Shown: positions 8,204 to 15,788 of the stretch, piece after piece | Numbering within the stretch: position 1 is the stretch's first letter | Layout of the letters: every line of letters begins with the position of its first letter | NCBI GenBank assembly: GCA_002455655.1 | Contig: DKLF01000131.1 | Span: forward strand, 1 to 19,361 | Length of the DNA: 19,361 nucleotides | Reading direction: 5' to 3' | From: Oscillibacter sp. UBA6647 | Lineage (GTDB): Bacteria > Bacillota > Clostridia > Oscillospirales > Oscillospiraceae | Notes under the pieces: model-generated | Told to the model about the DNA's origin: nothing | Databases searched by the model: none | Seen by the model: the letters and a program-made list of their open reading frames with translations, nothing else | Position numbers and translations under genes: made by a program

Positions 8204-8240
8204 TCTTTGCGGCCGCGCGGTTTTTAATTTTCCGCAAAGA
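8204..8240 (+). other. stem-loop in permease leader
   Basis: A 9-bp perfect stem (8204-8212 with 8232-8240) encloses a 19-base loop containing CCGCGCGG followed by TTTTTAATTTT. A T-run inside a hairpin loop could be part of mutually exclusive folds, such as a short terminator versus the larger stem. No known riboswitch class was recognised. Confidence 0.3.
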
Positions 8241-8343
8241 CAAAGCCAATTGAGAAGCCGCCTGCACAGCGGGGGAAGGGGGGCCAAGGCAGCGGGGGCC
8301 GTGTGACCAAAAACAAGACCCTTACTATTTTAGGAGGTATCCA

Positions 8344-9708
8344 ATGGACAAATTTTTTAAGATTACCGAGCGCGGGAGTACCATCAGAACGGAAATTCTG
8401 GCGGGTATTACTACCTTCATCACCATGGCCTATATTCTTCCTGTAAACATGGGAATCTTGAGTCAGGCCGGACTGAATGCAGGCGGCGTTTTCCTGGCTA
8501 CGGCGCTGTCCGCGTGTCTTGGCACCATGCTGATGGGCCTGTGGGCGGGAATGCCGTTTGCGCAGGCGCCGGGTATGGGCCTGAACGCCTTTTTTACCTA
8601 CACGGTGGTATTCGCCATGGGCTTCTCCCCTTCCTTTGCGCTGGCGGCGGTTTTGGTGGAGGGCTGCATTTTTCTGGTGCTCAGCCTTACCGGTATACGC
8701 TCCAAGTTACTTACCGCAATTCCCAAGCAGCTTCGTCTGGCCATCTCGGCCGGTATCGGTCTTTTTATCATGTTCATCGGCTTCCAGAATTCCGGCATCA
8801 TTGTGGGAGGCGCCACGCTGGTTGAGGTAAATGCGAACCTGACCCAAGCGGGCGTGTTTTTGGCGCTTCTTGGCATTGCCATCACGGTGGTTTTATGGAT
8901 GAAGAAGGTGAAGGGCGCACTGCTCATCGGCATTTTTGCCACTTGGTTTTTGGGCATGGCTGCTCAGGGGATCGGCTGGTATCAGGTAAATCCTGAAGCA
9001 AGCGCGTATTCCCTGTTCCCCTCTGCCCTGATTAGCTTCACTTCCTTCTCCGGCCTTGCGGAAACCTTCGGACTGTGCTTCTCCGGTCTGCGCGACGCAT
9101 TTTCCAGCGGCAAAAACATCACCCAGTTTATCATGGTTACGCTTACCTTCCTGTATGTGGATATCTTTGATACGCTGGGGACCTTTGCGGGCGTTGCCAC
9201 CAAGGCCAAAATGATTGATGAAAACGGAAACTTCCCCGGCGTCAATCAGGCATTTGCCTCCGACGCCGTGGCCACCACGGTGGGCGCAATTCTGGGAACC
9301 TCCACCGTCACCACGTTTGTGGAAAGCGCTTCCGGCGTGGAAGAGGGCGGACGCACGGGCCTCACCGCCGTCACCACCGCTATTTTGTTCCTGTTGGCAG
9401 TCCCCTTCTTCCCCATCATCGGCGCCATCCCCAGCTTTGCCACCGCCCCCGCGCTGGTGGTTGTGGGTATTATGATGTGCGAGCCTATGGAGGAGTTCGA
9501 GTGGACAAAGGTGGAAGCGCTGGTTCCCGGCGTGTTTGCCATTATCTTCATGGTTGTGGGCTACTCCATCTCCGCCGGCATTATGTTTGGCATCCTGTTC
9601 TACCTGCTGGTGCGGGTCGTGCAGGGTAAGGCCAAGGAGCCCGGCGTCGTGATGTGGGTGCTTGGTGCGCTGTTCCTGTTCAAGCTGTTCATTTTCCCGC
9701 TGCTCTAA
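8344..9708 (+). CDS. NCS2-family purine permease (AzgA/PbuG type)
   Basis: This inner-membrane, probably proton-coupled transporter takes up purine bases (guanine, hypoxanthine or adenine in characterised COG2252 members). The 454 residues and roughly a dozen hydrophobic segments fit the family. Signature stretches are QAPGMGLNAFFTY (74-86), YVDIFDTLGT (D273, D276) and GTSTVTTFVESASGVEEGG (318-336, with E327 in the substrate-site segment). The ATG at 8344 has AGGAGG six bases upstream. It is a single-gene unit between its own promoter and a long terminator hairpin. The exact base cannot be told from sequence; PbuG, PbuO and AdeP-type proteins all look like this. Confidence 0.9.
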   Translation: MDKFFKITERGSTIRTEILAGITTFITMAYILPVNMGILSQAGLNAGGVFLATALSACLGTMLMGLWAGMPFAQAPGMGLNAFFTYTVVFAMGFSPSFALAAVLVEGCIFLVLSLTGIRSKLLTAIPKQLRLAISAGIGLFIMFIGFQNSGIIVGGATLVEVNANLTQAGVFLALLGIAITVVLWMKKVKGALLIGIFATWFLGMAAQGIGWYQVNPEASAYSLFPSALISFTSFSGLAETFGLCFSGLRDAFSSGKNITQFIMVTLTFLYVDIFDTLGTFAGVATKAKMIDENGNFPGVNQAFASDAVATTVGAILGTSTVTTFVESASGVEEGGRTGLTAVTTAILFLLAVPFFPIIGAIPSFATAPALVVVGIMMCEPMEEFEWTKVEALVPGVFAIIFMVVGYSISAGIMFGILFYLLVRVVQGKAKEPGVVMWVLGALFLFKLFIFPLL

Positions 9709-9802
9709 ACAAAGCGGACAAATTAAAACGGGTCCTCGGGTAAAAGCCGGGAAGTTACAAGAGTAAGTTACGAACCCACCCAATAAGGCAAACCGAATAC
9801 GG

Positions 9803-9854
9803 AAAACAAGATGCAGAGGAAGTTTTTATTATAACTTTCTCTGCATCTTGTTTT
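9803..9854. terminator. 22-bp convergent terminator hairpin
   Basis: Left arm 9803-9824 and right arm 9833-9854 pair over 22 bp with a single imperfect pair and an 8-base AT loop. A and T tracts close both ends. It lies between the permease and the response regulator, which converge, so it probably terminates both. Confidence 0.8.
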
Positions 9855-9868
9855 GGCATTTTAAATTG

Positions 9869-10561
9869 CTATTCATCGGCAAAGCGATAGCCAACGCCAA
9901 CTTCCGTCAAAATAAAGCGTGGATGCGTCGTGTCCTTTTCAAGCTTCCGGCGAAGATTGGCCATAAAGACCCGCACGCTTTTGCTGTCGCCTCCTTCGTA
10001 ACCCCAAATCTGCCGGATAATATAATTGTGCGTCAGCACCTTACCCCGGTTGGAGATGAGCAAGAGTAGCGTTTTATATTCCGTCGGCGTCAGGTGAATT
10101 TCATTGCCGGACACAAGCACCCTGCGCTTTTCATAGTCCACCGTCAGCCAGTCGCAGGAAAACACGGAGTCTCCGTCTGTCGCTCCATTTTTCTCCAGCA
10201 GCCGCTCAACCACCCGGATACGCGCCATCAACTCCCCCATATGAAAGGGCTTCGTAATATAATCGTTGGCACCCAAATCCAGCGCGGTAATTTTCTCCAT
10301 TTCCTGCCCCCGTGCGGAAACAATCAGAACCGGCGTATCCGAAAAGGTCCGCAGCTCGCGAAGCAGATCCACGCCGTCACGGTCAGGCAGGCCAAGATCC
10401 AGCAGAACGATATCCGGTCTGTGAGAAGTAAATAAGAATAAGCCCTCCGCCGCTGTTTCCGCGATCAGGACAGCATAATTCTCTTTGGAAAGAGAGAGAT
10501 CAATAAAATGTGAAATATATTTGTCGTCCTCTATAACAAGGATCACTCGTTTTTCACTCAT
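9869..10561 (-). CDS. KdpE-like OmpR-family response regulator
   Basis: This 230-residue cytoplasmic transcription factor has a receiver domain (acidic pocket E11-D12-D13, phospho-acceptor D55 in VLLDLGLPDRDG, S82, K104 in YITKPF) and a C-terminal winged helix ending in GVGYRFADE, with LTPTEYKTLLLL typical of KdpE-like regulators. It is expected to be phosphorylated by the sensor kinase just upstream and to control K+ uptake genes. The start is the ATG at 10561, inside the last codons of the kinase gene (8-base overlap, translationally coupled); GGAGG lies just upstream within the kinase frame. The frame is open further upstream but only as overlap with the kinase. kdpFABC, the classical target, is not in this window. 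Confidence 0.9.
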   Translation of the reverse strand: MSEKRVILVIEDDKYISHFIDLSLSKENYAVLIAETAAEGLFLFTSHRPDIVLLDLGLPDRDGVDLLRELRTFSDTPVLIVSARGQEMEKITALDLGANDYITKPFHMGELMARIRVVERLLEKNGATDGDSVFSCDWLTVDYEKRRVLVSGNEIHLTPTEYKTLLLLISNRGKVLTHNYIIRQIWGYEGGDSKSVRVFMANLRRKLEKDTTHPRFILTEVGVGYRFADE

Positions 10562-11906
10562 CAGTTTCCTCCATTGGCAGGGTAAACGTAAAGATGGAGC
10601 CTTTTGGAACATTGTCCGACACAGAAATCGTACCGCCATGCGCCTCAACGATGGTCTTACAAATTGAAAGCCCCAGTCCCAGTCCCTGACGTCCGTCTAC
10701 AATATTCGACGCCTGGGTGACAAAACGTTCAAACAGGTGGCCGCGGATCGTATCTGGGATGCCGTTTCCCGTGTCCGCCACAGATACCGTCAACTCACTT
10801 TCCGCATATATGGTCAGAGAAATTTTACTATCGGGCGGCGTATGCCGGACCGCATTTTCCAAAAGATTGATCACGACCTGCGCAATCAGCTTACCGTCCA
10901 TAGGCGCGGTTACCACCTCGTCCGGCAGCTTCACATGGAACTGCCGATCACGCAGGAGCCGTTCCGTATGCTTGACCGCCTCGCCGATGACGTCGTCAAT
11001 GACCTCATCCTGTTTGTGCAGCACAATCTTTTGCTCGCTGATTCGGGTCATGCTGAGGATATTCTCCACCAGATCACTGAGCCAGACGATTTCTTCGCTA
11101 ATGTCTGAGGCAAGCTTTCTGCGTTCGGCTTCGGAAAGCCTGAAATAGTTGTCGGCCAACAGGTTGCCTGCACCGGAGATTGCCGTCAGCGGACTGCGCA
11201 AGTCATGGGCCACAGACCGAAGAAGCGTGCCGCGCTGCTGTTCCCGTTCCATTGCCATTCGGATTCGTTCCCTGTCGGTTACAAGCATCTCCCGCTCCAG
11301 CGCAATCCCAAGCTGCGCGCAGATTGCCTGCACAATCAGAAGTTTTTGTCCGCTGGGCCGCGTCCCAGAAAGCTCCAGCCTGCCCAGCATTCCGGAAGCC
11401 CCGCTGATTTCAAAGCTCTGGGGAATCGTCTGCCGGCCGCCTAAGAACACCTTACAGTTCAGGCCCACATATTCCTGAACAAGGGCTTCAGCTTTCCGAA
11501 CGACGCTTTCCTTTCCGCTGGCAGAGAGAAAGTCTGACGCAATGCGATACAGGATTTTAGCTGTATGTTCATTTTCGCTTGCCAGCTTCATTTCCCGCTG
11601 CAAACGGGAGGTAATCATTCCCGAAACAATTCCCGTGGCAACAAAGAAAACAAGAAGCATCAGGTCGCTGGGACTGTATACGAAAAAAGAATAGTGCGGT
11701 TCGGTGAACAAAAAATTAAAGAGCAGCGCACACACAAGTGCCGAGCCGATGGCCCACCAGAGACTGCTGGTGAATACCGCTGTAAACAGGACGCTAAGCA
11801 AAAACATCATGATGACGCTTTCGTTCCCCACACCCAGCCGGGCCGCCAGAACCGCCAATGCTGTCGCAATGCCAATGGTCACAACCGCTTTCCCCGCATT
11901 TTTCAT
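10554..11906 (-). CDS. KdpD-like sensor histidine kinase, short form
   Basis: This 450-residue membrane kinase has four hydrophobic segments at about residues 7-100 (DUF4118 type, with the family-typical LLFNFLFTEPHYSF), a GAF-like region at about 120-205, a HisKA domain with phospho-accepting His234 in VAHDLRSPLTAISG, and an ATPase domain with N351 (LLENAVRHT), DTGNGIP and GLGLGLSICK. This equals the C-terminal half of E. coli KdpD (894 aa); the N-terminal ~400-residue KdpD/UspA region is absent. The ATG at 11906 has an AAAGGGGGGGGG ribosome binding region about nine bases upstream. It is 22 bases behind the TrkA-like gene, so its signal is probably tied to this K+ transporter. An alternative is a separately encoded KdpD N-domain elsewhere. 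Confidence 0.9.
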   Translation of the reverse strand: MKNAGKAVVTIGIATALAVLAARLGVGNESVIMMFLLSVLFTAVFTSSLWWAIGSALVCALLFNFLFTEPHYSFFVYSPSDLMLLVFFVATGIVSGMITSRLQREMKLASENEHTAKILYRIASDFLSASGKESVVRKAEALVQEYVGLNCKVFLGGRQTIPQSFEISGASGMLGRLELSGTRPSGQKLLIVQAICAQLGIALEREMLVTDRERIRMAMEREQQRGTLLRSVAHDLRSPLTAISGAGNLLADNYFRLSEAERRKLASDISEEIVWLSDLVENILSMTRISEQKIVLHKQDEVIDDVIGEAVKHTERLLRDRQFHVKLPDEVVTAPMDGKLIAQVVINLLENAVRHTPPDSKISLTIYAESELTVSVADTGNGIPDTIRGHLFERFVTQASNIVDGRQGLGLGLSICKTIVEAHGGTISVSDNVPKGSIFTFTLPMEETDE

Positions 11907-11915
11907 CGTGACAGT

Positions 11916-11924
11916 CCCCCCCCC
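11916..11924 (-). repeat. G9 homopolymer at kinase ribosome binding site
   Basis: Nine consecutive Gs on the minus strand form the ribosome binding region of the kinase gene, nine bases before its ATG. Tracts this long are slippage-prone. A length change would alter spacing and thus kinase expression without touching the coding frame. Confidence 0.6.
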
Positions 11925-11928
11925 TTTG

Positions 11929-12582
11929 CTAATTTGTGCTGCTGATTATTTTCAGGATATCCTTTTGCTCGCCCGCAACAATAATATGTTCCTGCTTTTG
12001 AAACTCATGCTCTGCGCTGATGAGCGGCAGAATGTGTTTTCCATTGCGCACACCAATTACGTTGACGCGGTGTTTCGTGCGCACGTCCAGTTCCCGAATG
12101 TTGCGCCCAACCCAGCTTTCCGGCGGCTCCACCTCCATGATGGCGTATTCGGGAGAAAGCTCAATATAATCGAACGCGCCTTTTGCCGAATACCGGACGG
12201 CAGTTCTCTGGGCCATGTCTCTTTCCGGGTAAACCACATCGTCGGCGCCTATTTTTTTAAGCAGATCGGCGTGAATCTCACGGTCCGATTTAGAAACGAC
12301 ATAGGGCGCTCCCAATTCTTTCAGCAGTGATGTGATCTCCATGGAAGACTGAAAATTGTCGCTGATGCACACAAAGCATACGTCAAAATTCCGTACGCCC
12401 AATTCCGCAAGAACATCCCTGTCCATGCAGTCTCCAATCTGAACCCGGGTAACAAAAGGTTCCAGCTTCTGCACGGCTTCCTCATTTACGTCCACAAGCA
12501 TCACTTCATTATGCAGTTCAGTGAGCTTCACAGCAAGATTTTTTCCAAAGCGCCCCGCGCCGATTACCAGCATTGATCTCAT
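11929..12582 (-). CDS. TrkA/KtrA-type K+ channel gating subunit
   Basis: This 217-residue cytoplasmic protein has one RCK_N domain and one RCK_C domain, as in KtrA and single-RCK TrkA proteins. The nucleotide-binding loop is GAGRFG (G8, G10, G13), with the acidic D31 at the end of the second strand (VMLVDVNEE). SDREIHADLLKKIGAD is typical of RCK_N. The C-terminal domain (about 135-217) contains VGRNIRELDVR. Rings of such subunits gate the TrkH/KtrB pore in response to nucleotides or c-di-AMP. The ATG at 12582 is preferred over a TTG at 12615 because an AAAGGA lies upstream and the family begins at MxxMLVIGAGRFG; the TTG would overlap trkH. It lies 22 bases after trkH and before the kinase. 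Confidence 0.92.
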   Translation of the reverse strand: MRSMLVIGAGRFGKNLAVKLTELHNEVMLVDVNEEAVQKLEPFVTRVQIGDCMDRDVLAELGVRNFDVCFVCISDNFQSSMEITSLLKELGAPYVVSKSDREIHADLLKKIGADDVVYPERDMAQRTAVRYSAKGAFDYIELSPEYAIMEVEPPESWVGRNIRELDVRTKHRVNVIGVRNGKHILPLISAEHEFQKQEHIIVAGEQKDILKIISSTN

Positions 12583-12604
12583 TTCAGCGAATTTCCTTTC
12601 TTGG

Positions 12605-13936
12605 TTAACCGACAATAATTTTCCCGACAGGATTTTTAAGCTTTCCGTTATGCTTGGGCTGTGCCACCGCCATAAAAACTGTCAGGCTGCCCACGCGCCC
12701 CGCGTACATTAAAAGAATAATTGCAATTCGGGACAAGGCTTGAAGCGTAGGCGTAATCCCCACGGTGAGCCCCACCGTGCCAATGGCGGACAGCGTTTCA
12801 AATGCCGCCGCGGTCAGTGACTGTTCCTGCGCACACAAAATCAGAATCCCTCCCACCGTCATAGCAAGATAGACTGCCGCACCGCAGAAGGCGCGGCGTA
12901 TGGCTTCTGCTTCCAGCCGGAAGTGAAACAAATTTACATCATCCCGCGCTCTGAGCTGCGCCAAAACGGAAGCGACCATCACGGCAAACGTTGTCACCTT
13001 GATGCCGCCGCCGGTACCGCCGGGTGCAGCACCAATAAACATCAACAGCATGGTGACAAATTTGCTGCCATCCGAGAGAGAAGCGATATCAAGACTGTTA
13101 AACCCTGCTGTTCTCGGGGTGACTGATTGAAAGAAAGCCGACAGCATCCGCGTACCCGGATTCATGGAATGCATCGTTCCGCTGTATTCCAGACTGACAA
13201 ATGCGACGGTCCCAATCAGTAGGAGCGCCAGTGTGGAAAAGAGCACAGCGCGGGTATGCAGATGCAGGTTTTTGAAGTGAAATCGACTTTCTATCAGGTC
13301 GTTCCACACGACAAACCCGATGCCGCCTGCAATAATCAGCCCGGCAATGGTGAGGATGATGAGAGGGTCGTCATAAAAACTTGTCAGGGAAGAAAATGGC
13401 GACCGCACGCCCATCAGGTCAAAGCCCGCATTGCAAAACGCGGACACGGAATGAAACACGGCAAACCATAAGCCTTGACCTGCCCCGAACATCGGGACAA
13501 AGCGAATTGCCAGAAGCAGTGCGCCGATTCCCTCGAAAAGAGCGGTGCCGATCAGCATCCGCCGCACCAGCCGGACCACGCCGCCCACCTGCATAGAGCT
13601 GACGGCCTCTGCCAGCAGAGAACGCTCCCGCAGGCCAATGCGTCTGCCGACAGCAAGGGAAACCAGAATAGCAACCGCCATAAACCCCAGCCCACCGATT
13701 TGAATCAACAGCAAGATGACAGCCTGCCCAAAATAGGAAAACTGCGTCCAAGTGTCGTAAACCACAAGGCCCGTGACACAGGTTGCGGACGCGGAGGTAA
13801 AAAGTGCGTTTAAAAACGGAATCCCCGCACCGTTTTTGCCGGCGACCGGCAAACTTAAAAGCAGGCCGCCGATTAAAATAAGCATTGCAAATCCAAAGGA
13901 AAGAATTTGCGTGGTACTCCATCTATTGGTATTCAT
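12605..13936 (-). CDS. TrkH/KtrB-family K+ transporter pore subunit
   Basis: This 443-residue integral membrane protein is the K+-conducting subunit. Its fourfold pore repeats show filter-region segments TCVTGL (52-57), AFCNAGF (166-172), TPRTAGF (273-279) and GTVGLT (386-391), each with the invariant filter Gly. GGTGGGIK (307-313) corresponds to the gating loop of the third repeat's inner helix. Length is closer to KtrB (~450) than to TrkH (~480). The ATG at 13936 has GGGAGGG ten bases upstream and overlaps the preceding stop as ATGA, so translation is coupled. It acts with the TrkA/KtrA protein encoded downstream. Confidence 0.93.
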   Translation of the reverse strand: MNTNRWSTTQILSFGFAMLILIGGLLLSLPVAGKNGAGIPFLNALFTSASATCVTGLVVYDTWTQFSYFGQAVILLLIQIGGLGFMAVAILVSLAVGRRIGLRERSLLAEAVSSMQVGGVVRLVRRMLIGTALFEGIGALLLAIRFVPMFGAGQGLWFAVFHSVSAFCNAGFDLMGVRSPFSSLTSFYDDPLIILTIAGLIIAGGIGFVVWNDLIESRFHFKNLHLHTRAVLFSTLALLLIGTVAFVSLEYSGTMHSMNPGTRMLSAFFQSVTPRTAGFNSLDIASLSDGSKFVTMLLMFIGAAPGGTGGGIKVTTFAVMVASVLAQLRARDDVNLFHFRLEAEAIRRAFCGAAVYLAMTVGGILILCAQEQSLTAAAFETLSAIGTVGLTVGITPTLQALSRIAIILLMYAGRVGSLTVFMAVAQPKHNGKLKNPVGKIIVG

Positions 13937-14373
13937 TTGCTGATCCCTCCCAATTCTGCCAGCAGGAGGTCAACGGATTCCTCCGCGCCAAGAAGCCTGC
14001 TTACGCCCATCGTCTTAAAGACTCCTTGCAGTTTTGGCGCGCTGCACCGCGCAATCATTGTAATTCCAGGATCTGCTTGCTTGGCCATATAACAGAGCGC
14101 CAGATTGTCGCGGTCATCCTGCGATAAGGCAAATAGGGCCGAATACAAGCCATCCCTCGGAAAAATAGGATCTGTGAGAATCCTGTACTTCATTCCGATC
14201 TTATGTATTTTCTCCTCGACTTCCGGCGCTCCATAGATAAGGATGCCTTGATTTGCCCGCCCCTGTGGGCCGTCGAGGATTCCGCCCCTTTCTATAAAAG
14301 TATCCAGGCGCCGCATGACAAAAAAGCCAAGCACAAGCAGTCCGGCGGTGGTGAAACCCAGCAAAATCGTCAT
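13933..14373 (-). CDS. membrane-anchored, degenerate RCK-like protein
   Basis: I do not know a named family for this 146-residue protein. One N-terminal hydrophobic helix (about 2-20) is followed by RR, so the rest should be cytoplasmic. Residues 43-141 follow the order of an RCK_N/TrkA_N fold: GILIYGAPEVEEKI (strand and dinucleotide loop, with GAP replacing GxGxxG), YRILTD (second strand, D68), YSALFALSQDDRDNLALCYM (matches the FVCISDNFQSS region of the TrkA protein here), then ITMIARCSAPKLQGVFKTMG (matches YVVSKSDREIHADLLKKIG). The segment after strand two is shortened. It is first in the K+ operon, has AGGAGG seven bases before its ATG, and overlaps trkH by four bases. A regulatory or assembly partner of the Trk channel is inferred. 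Confidence 0.7.
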   Translation of the reverse strand: MTILLGFTTAGLLVLGFFVMRRLDTFIERGGILDGPQGRANQGILIYGAPEVEEKIHKIGMKYRILTDPIFPRDGLYSALFALSQDDRDNLALCYMAKQADPGITMIARCSAPKLQGVFKTMGVSRLLGAEESVDLLLAELGGISK

Positions 14374-14409
14374 GCCCCCGCCTCCTTTCCGTATTACGAT
14401 AACAGAAAG

Positions 14410-14437
14410 AATATAAGGATAGTGTTCTCTTTTTCAG
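14410..14437 (-). promoter_or_regulatory. promoter of the K+ module
   Basis: On the minus strand CTGAAA (14432-14437), 16-base spacer, TATATT (14410-14415), about 37 bases before the first ATG of the operon. Its -35 overlaps the -35 of a plus-strand promoter candidate. Confidence 0.4.
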
Positions 14438-14459
14438 GGCGGTATTCTTTTTGTATAAA
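14431..14459 (+). promoter_or_regulatory. divergent plus-strand promoter candidate
   Basis: TTTTCA (14431-14436), 17-base spacer, TATAAA (14454-14459), ending 33 bases before the 93-codon frame at 14493. Confidence 0.3.
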
Positions 14460-14492
14460 GGAAAAGAATGAGGCCTAAAGAAGTTATACCAT

Positions 14493-14774
14493 ATGCTAAG
14501 CGGTGAACGCACGGTCCTTTTCAAGCCGCTCTACGAGGATAATGTGCTGAGCCGTATTCCCAACAAACACTTCCGACTGCTCTTTTTTCAGTATACCACG
14601 GAACAGGCGGAACGCAGGAATAGGCGCCCGAAGCTGGAAGAACATATGGGACAGCTCCCAAACTCACTGATTAACGGGGCAAGGCGGGAAACCATCACCC
14701 ACAGCATTGCCATGTCTATTCTGGTGCTGAATCTCAGGAAGCTTGGGAGGTTCCTTGCCGCCGCTATCAAGTAA
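14493..14774 (+). pseudogene. unrecognised 93-codon frame, possible transposase remnant
   Basis: The frame reads from the ATG at 14493 to TAA at 14774 with codon usage like neighbouring genes, a candidate promoter upstream, a weak AAAGAAG ribosome binding site and a terminator starting at its stop. The basic middle (QAERRNRRPKLEEH) and the final helix SILVLNLRKLGRFLAA resemble the C-terminal end of DDE transposases, which commonly finish with an NLRKL-type helix. No N-terminal catalytic part, inverted repeats or target duplication are visible, so if it is a transposase it is a decayed tail. It could equally be a small uncharacterised gene. The assignment is inference from motif likeness only. 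Confidence 0.35.
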
Positions 14775-14811
14775 AAGGCTTGCCGTCTGCAAATGCAGAG
14801 GCAAGCCTTTT
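14773..14811. terminator. bidirectional terminator
   Basis: AAAAGGCTTGCC (14773-14784) pairs with GGCAAGCCTTTT (14800-14811), with an inner stem TCTGC-AAAT-GCAGA and one bulged G at 14785. It closes the 93-codon frame on the plus strand and can terminate the rpiR-type gene on the minus strand about 95 bases after its stop. Confidence 0.8.
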
Positions 14812-14904
14812 CAGAGGATTAACGATACTCATGGTCTTAACTCTAAACGTTCTCCTTAATGAATCCGGACTCTTCCCGAAAGCACAGAAACTCCGGATAA
14901 GAGA

Positions 14905-15759
14905 TCAATATAACCTCTCTGAACCGATCACTTTGTCCAGTTCCCGAATCCGTGCATCCGACGTAAGATTGCTGCGTCCGCTGATGGCCAGCAGGATTAC
15001 CTCAGATACACTGAGGGGAACCACATAGGAGTTTGTAAAACCAAGCCCTTTAACATGCGCAATGGCCACGGAATCTGCAAGCGCGGCCAGCGGATTTGTG
15101 AGCCGGTCTGTAATCAGAATGATTCTTGCGCCCCGCTCCCGGGCCATTTTCATCAGCACCAGACAAAGCTCTGAATAACGCGGAAAGCTATATAAAATCA
15201 GGCAGTCCTGCGCCGTGATATCTACCACATTCTCAACCGCGGTGGCGTCCGCATGGGTAATGGGAATAATATGGGGCAGAAGCAAAATCAGTTTACTGGC
15301 CATATACTGCGCACAACAAGCGGTTCCGCGAAAACCAACCACATATTTCCGGTCGCTGTTTAAAATCGTGTCTACAATTTTATCCACCGTGGCATTATCC
15401 AACTTGGAAAGGCTCTGTTGGAGATTATCCAGCGTATAGCGGGTAACGTCGCTGATGAGACTGTCTTTATGAAGGCTGTCTCGAGTAAAATCATATTTTT
15501 CGCTGGGAGAGAGATCTTTTTGACTCTGGTACTGCTCAGCAATGCGGCGGTTCATCGCATTGCGAAATTCACCGTAGCCGCCAAAACCCAGCTTGCGTAT
15601 AAACCGAATCACCGACGCATCACTTACACCCACCGCCATAGCAAGATTTGTGGATGTCTGAAATCCCACCGTGTCCAGATGGTCCAGAACATAATCAGCA
15701 ATACTGCTGTCTGTGCGGGTCATCGCCATTTTTTGTATTTTGGAAACAAGATCATTCAT
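14905..15759 (-). CDS. RpiR-family transcriptional regulator
   Basis: This 284-residue regulator has an N-terminal HTH_6 domain (about 1-77), with recognition-helix region VGVSDASVIRFIRKLGFGGY (43-62), and a C-terminal SIS domain (about 115-250), which in this family binds phosphosugars or related metabolites. The ATG at 15759 is chosen over the in-frame ATG at 15777 for two reasons: AAGGGG lies about nine bases before it, and the strong promoter at 15789-15817 would start the RNA near 15782, leaving only about five bases before the upstream ATG. It lies downstream of, and in the same direction as, the aldolase-symporter-aminotransferase operon but has its own promoter. It is the likely regulator of that operon, which is inference from proximity. 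Confidence 0.92.
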   Translation of the reverse strand: MNDLVSKIQKMAMTRTDSSIADYVLDHLDTVGFQTSTNLAMAVGVSDASVIRFIRKLGFGGYGEFRNAMNRRIAEQYQSQKDLSPSEKYDFTRDSLHKDSLISDVTRYTLDNLQQSLSKLDNATVDKIVDTILNSDRKYVVGFRGTACCAQYMASKLILLLPHIIPITHADATAVENVVDITAQDCLILYSFPRYSELCLVLMKMARERGARIILITDRLTNPLAALADSVAIAHVKGLGFTNSYVVPLSVSEVILLAISGRSNLTSDARIRELDKVIGSERLY

Positions 15760-15788
15760 AGGCTTTTCCCCTTCCATTTTCCAAAATC

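Larger units (their letters stand above)
7697..8343. other. 647-base intergenic region, nadE / permease
   Basis: No protein-coding gene is supported here; the open frames present have no ribosome binding site or recognisable product. From left to right it holds the nadE promoter (7730-7758), a UUCG-loop terminator reading leftwards (7864-7895), a set of nested inverted repeats (7921-8076), overlapping divergent promoters (8114-8145), and the ~190-base leader of the purine permease with a stem at 8204-8240. I looked for a purine riboswitch in the leader and did not find its conserved segments. Confidence 0.7.

Noticed and set aside
8152..8343. Purine riboswitch before the permease
   Set aside because: The conserved junction and loop segments of the purine aptamer were not found by eye on the plus strand.
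9709..9800. Possible short repeat AGTTAC...AGTTAC after the permease gene
   Set aside because: Two 6-base copies only, no array or mobile-element context; likely chance.
12583..12615. TTG at 12615 as start of the TrkA-type protein
   Set aside because: It overlaps trkH, has a poor ribosome binding site, and adds 11 residues not typical of the family.
14863..14898. Inverted repeat ATCCGGA / TCCGGAT near the end of the RpiR-type gene
   Set aside because: Seven pairs with a 22-base loop and no T-run; the hairpin at 14773-14811 is a far better terminator.
15760..15777. In-frame ATG at 15777 as start of the RpiR-type regulator
   Set aside because: It would lie about five bases from the predicted transcription start and has no ribosome binding site; the ATG at 15759 has one.
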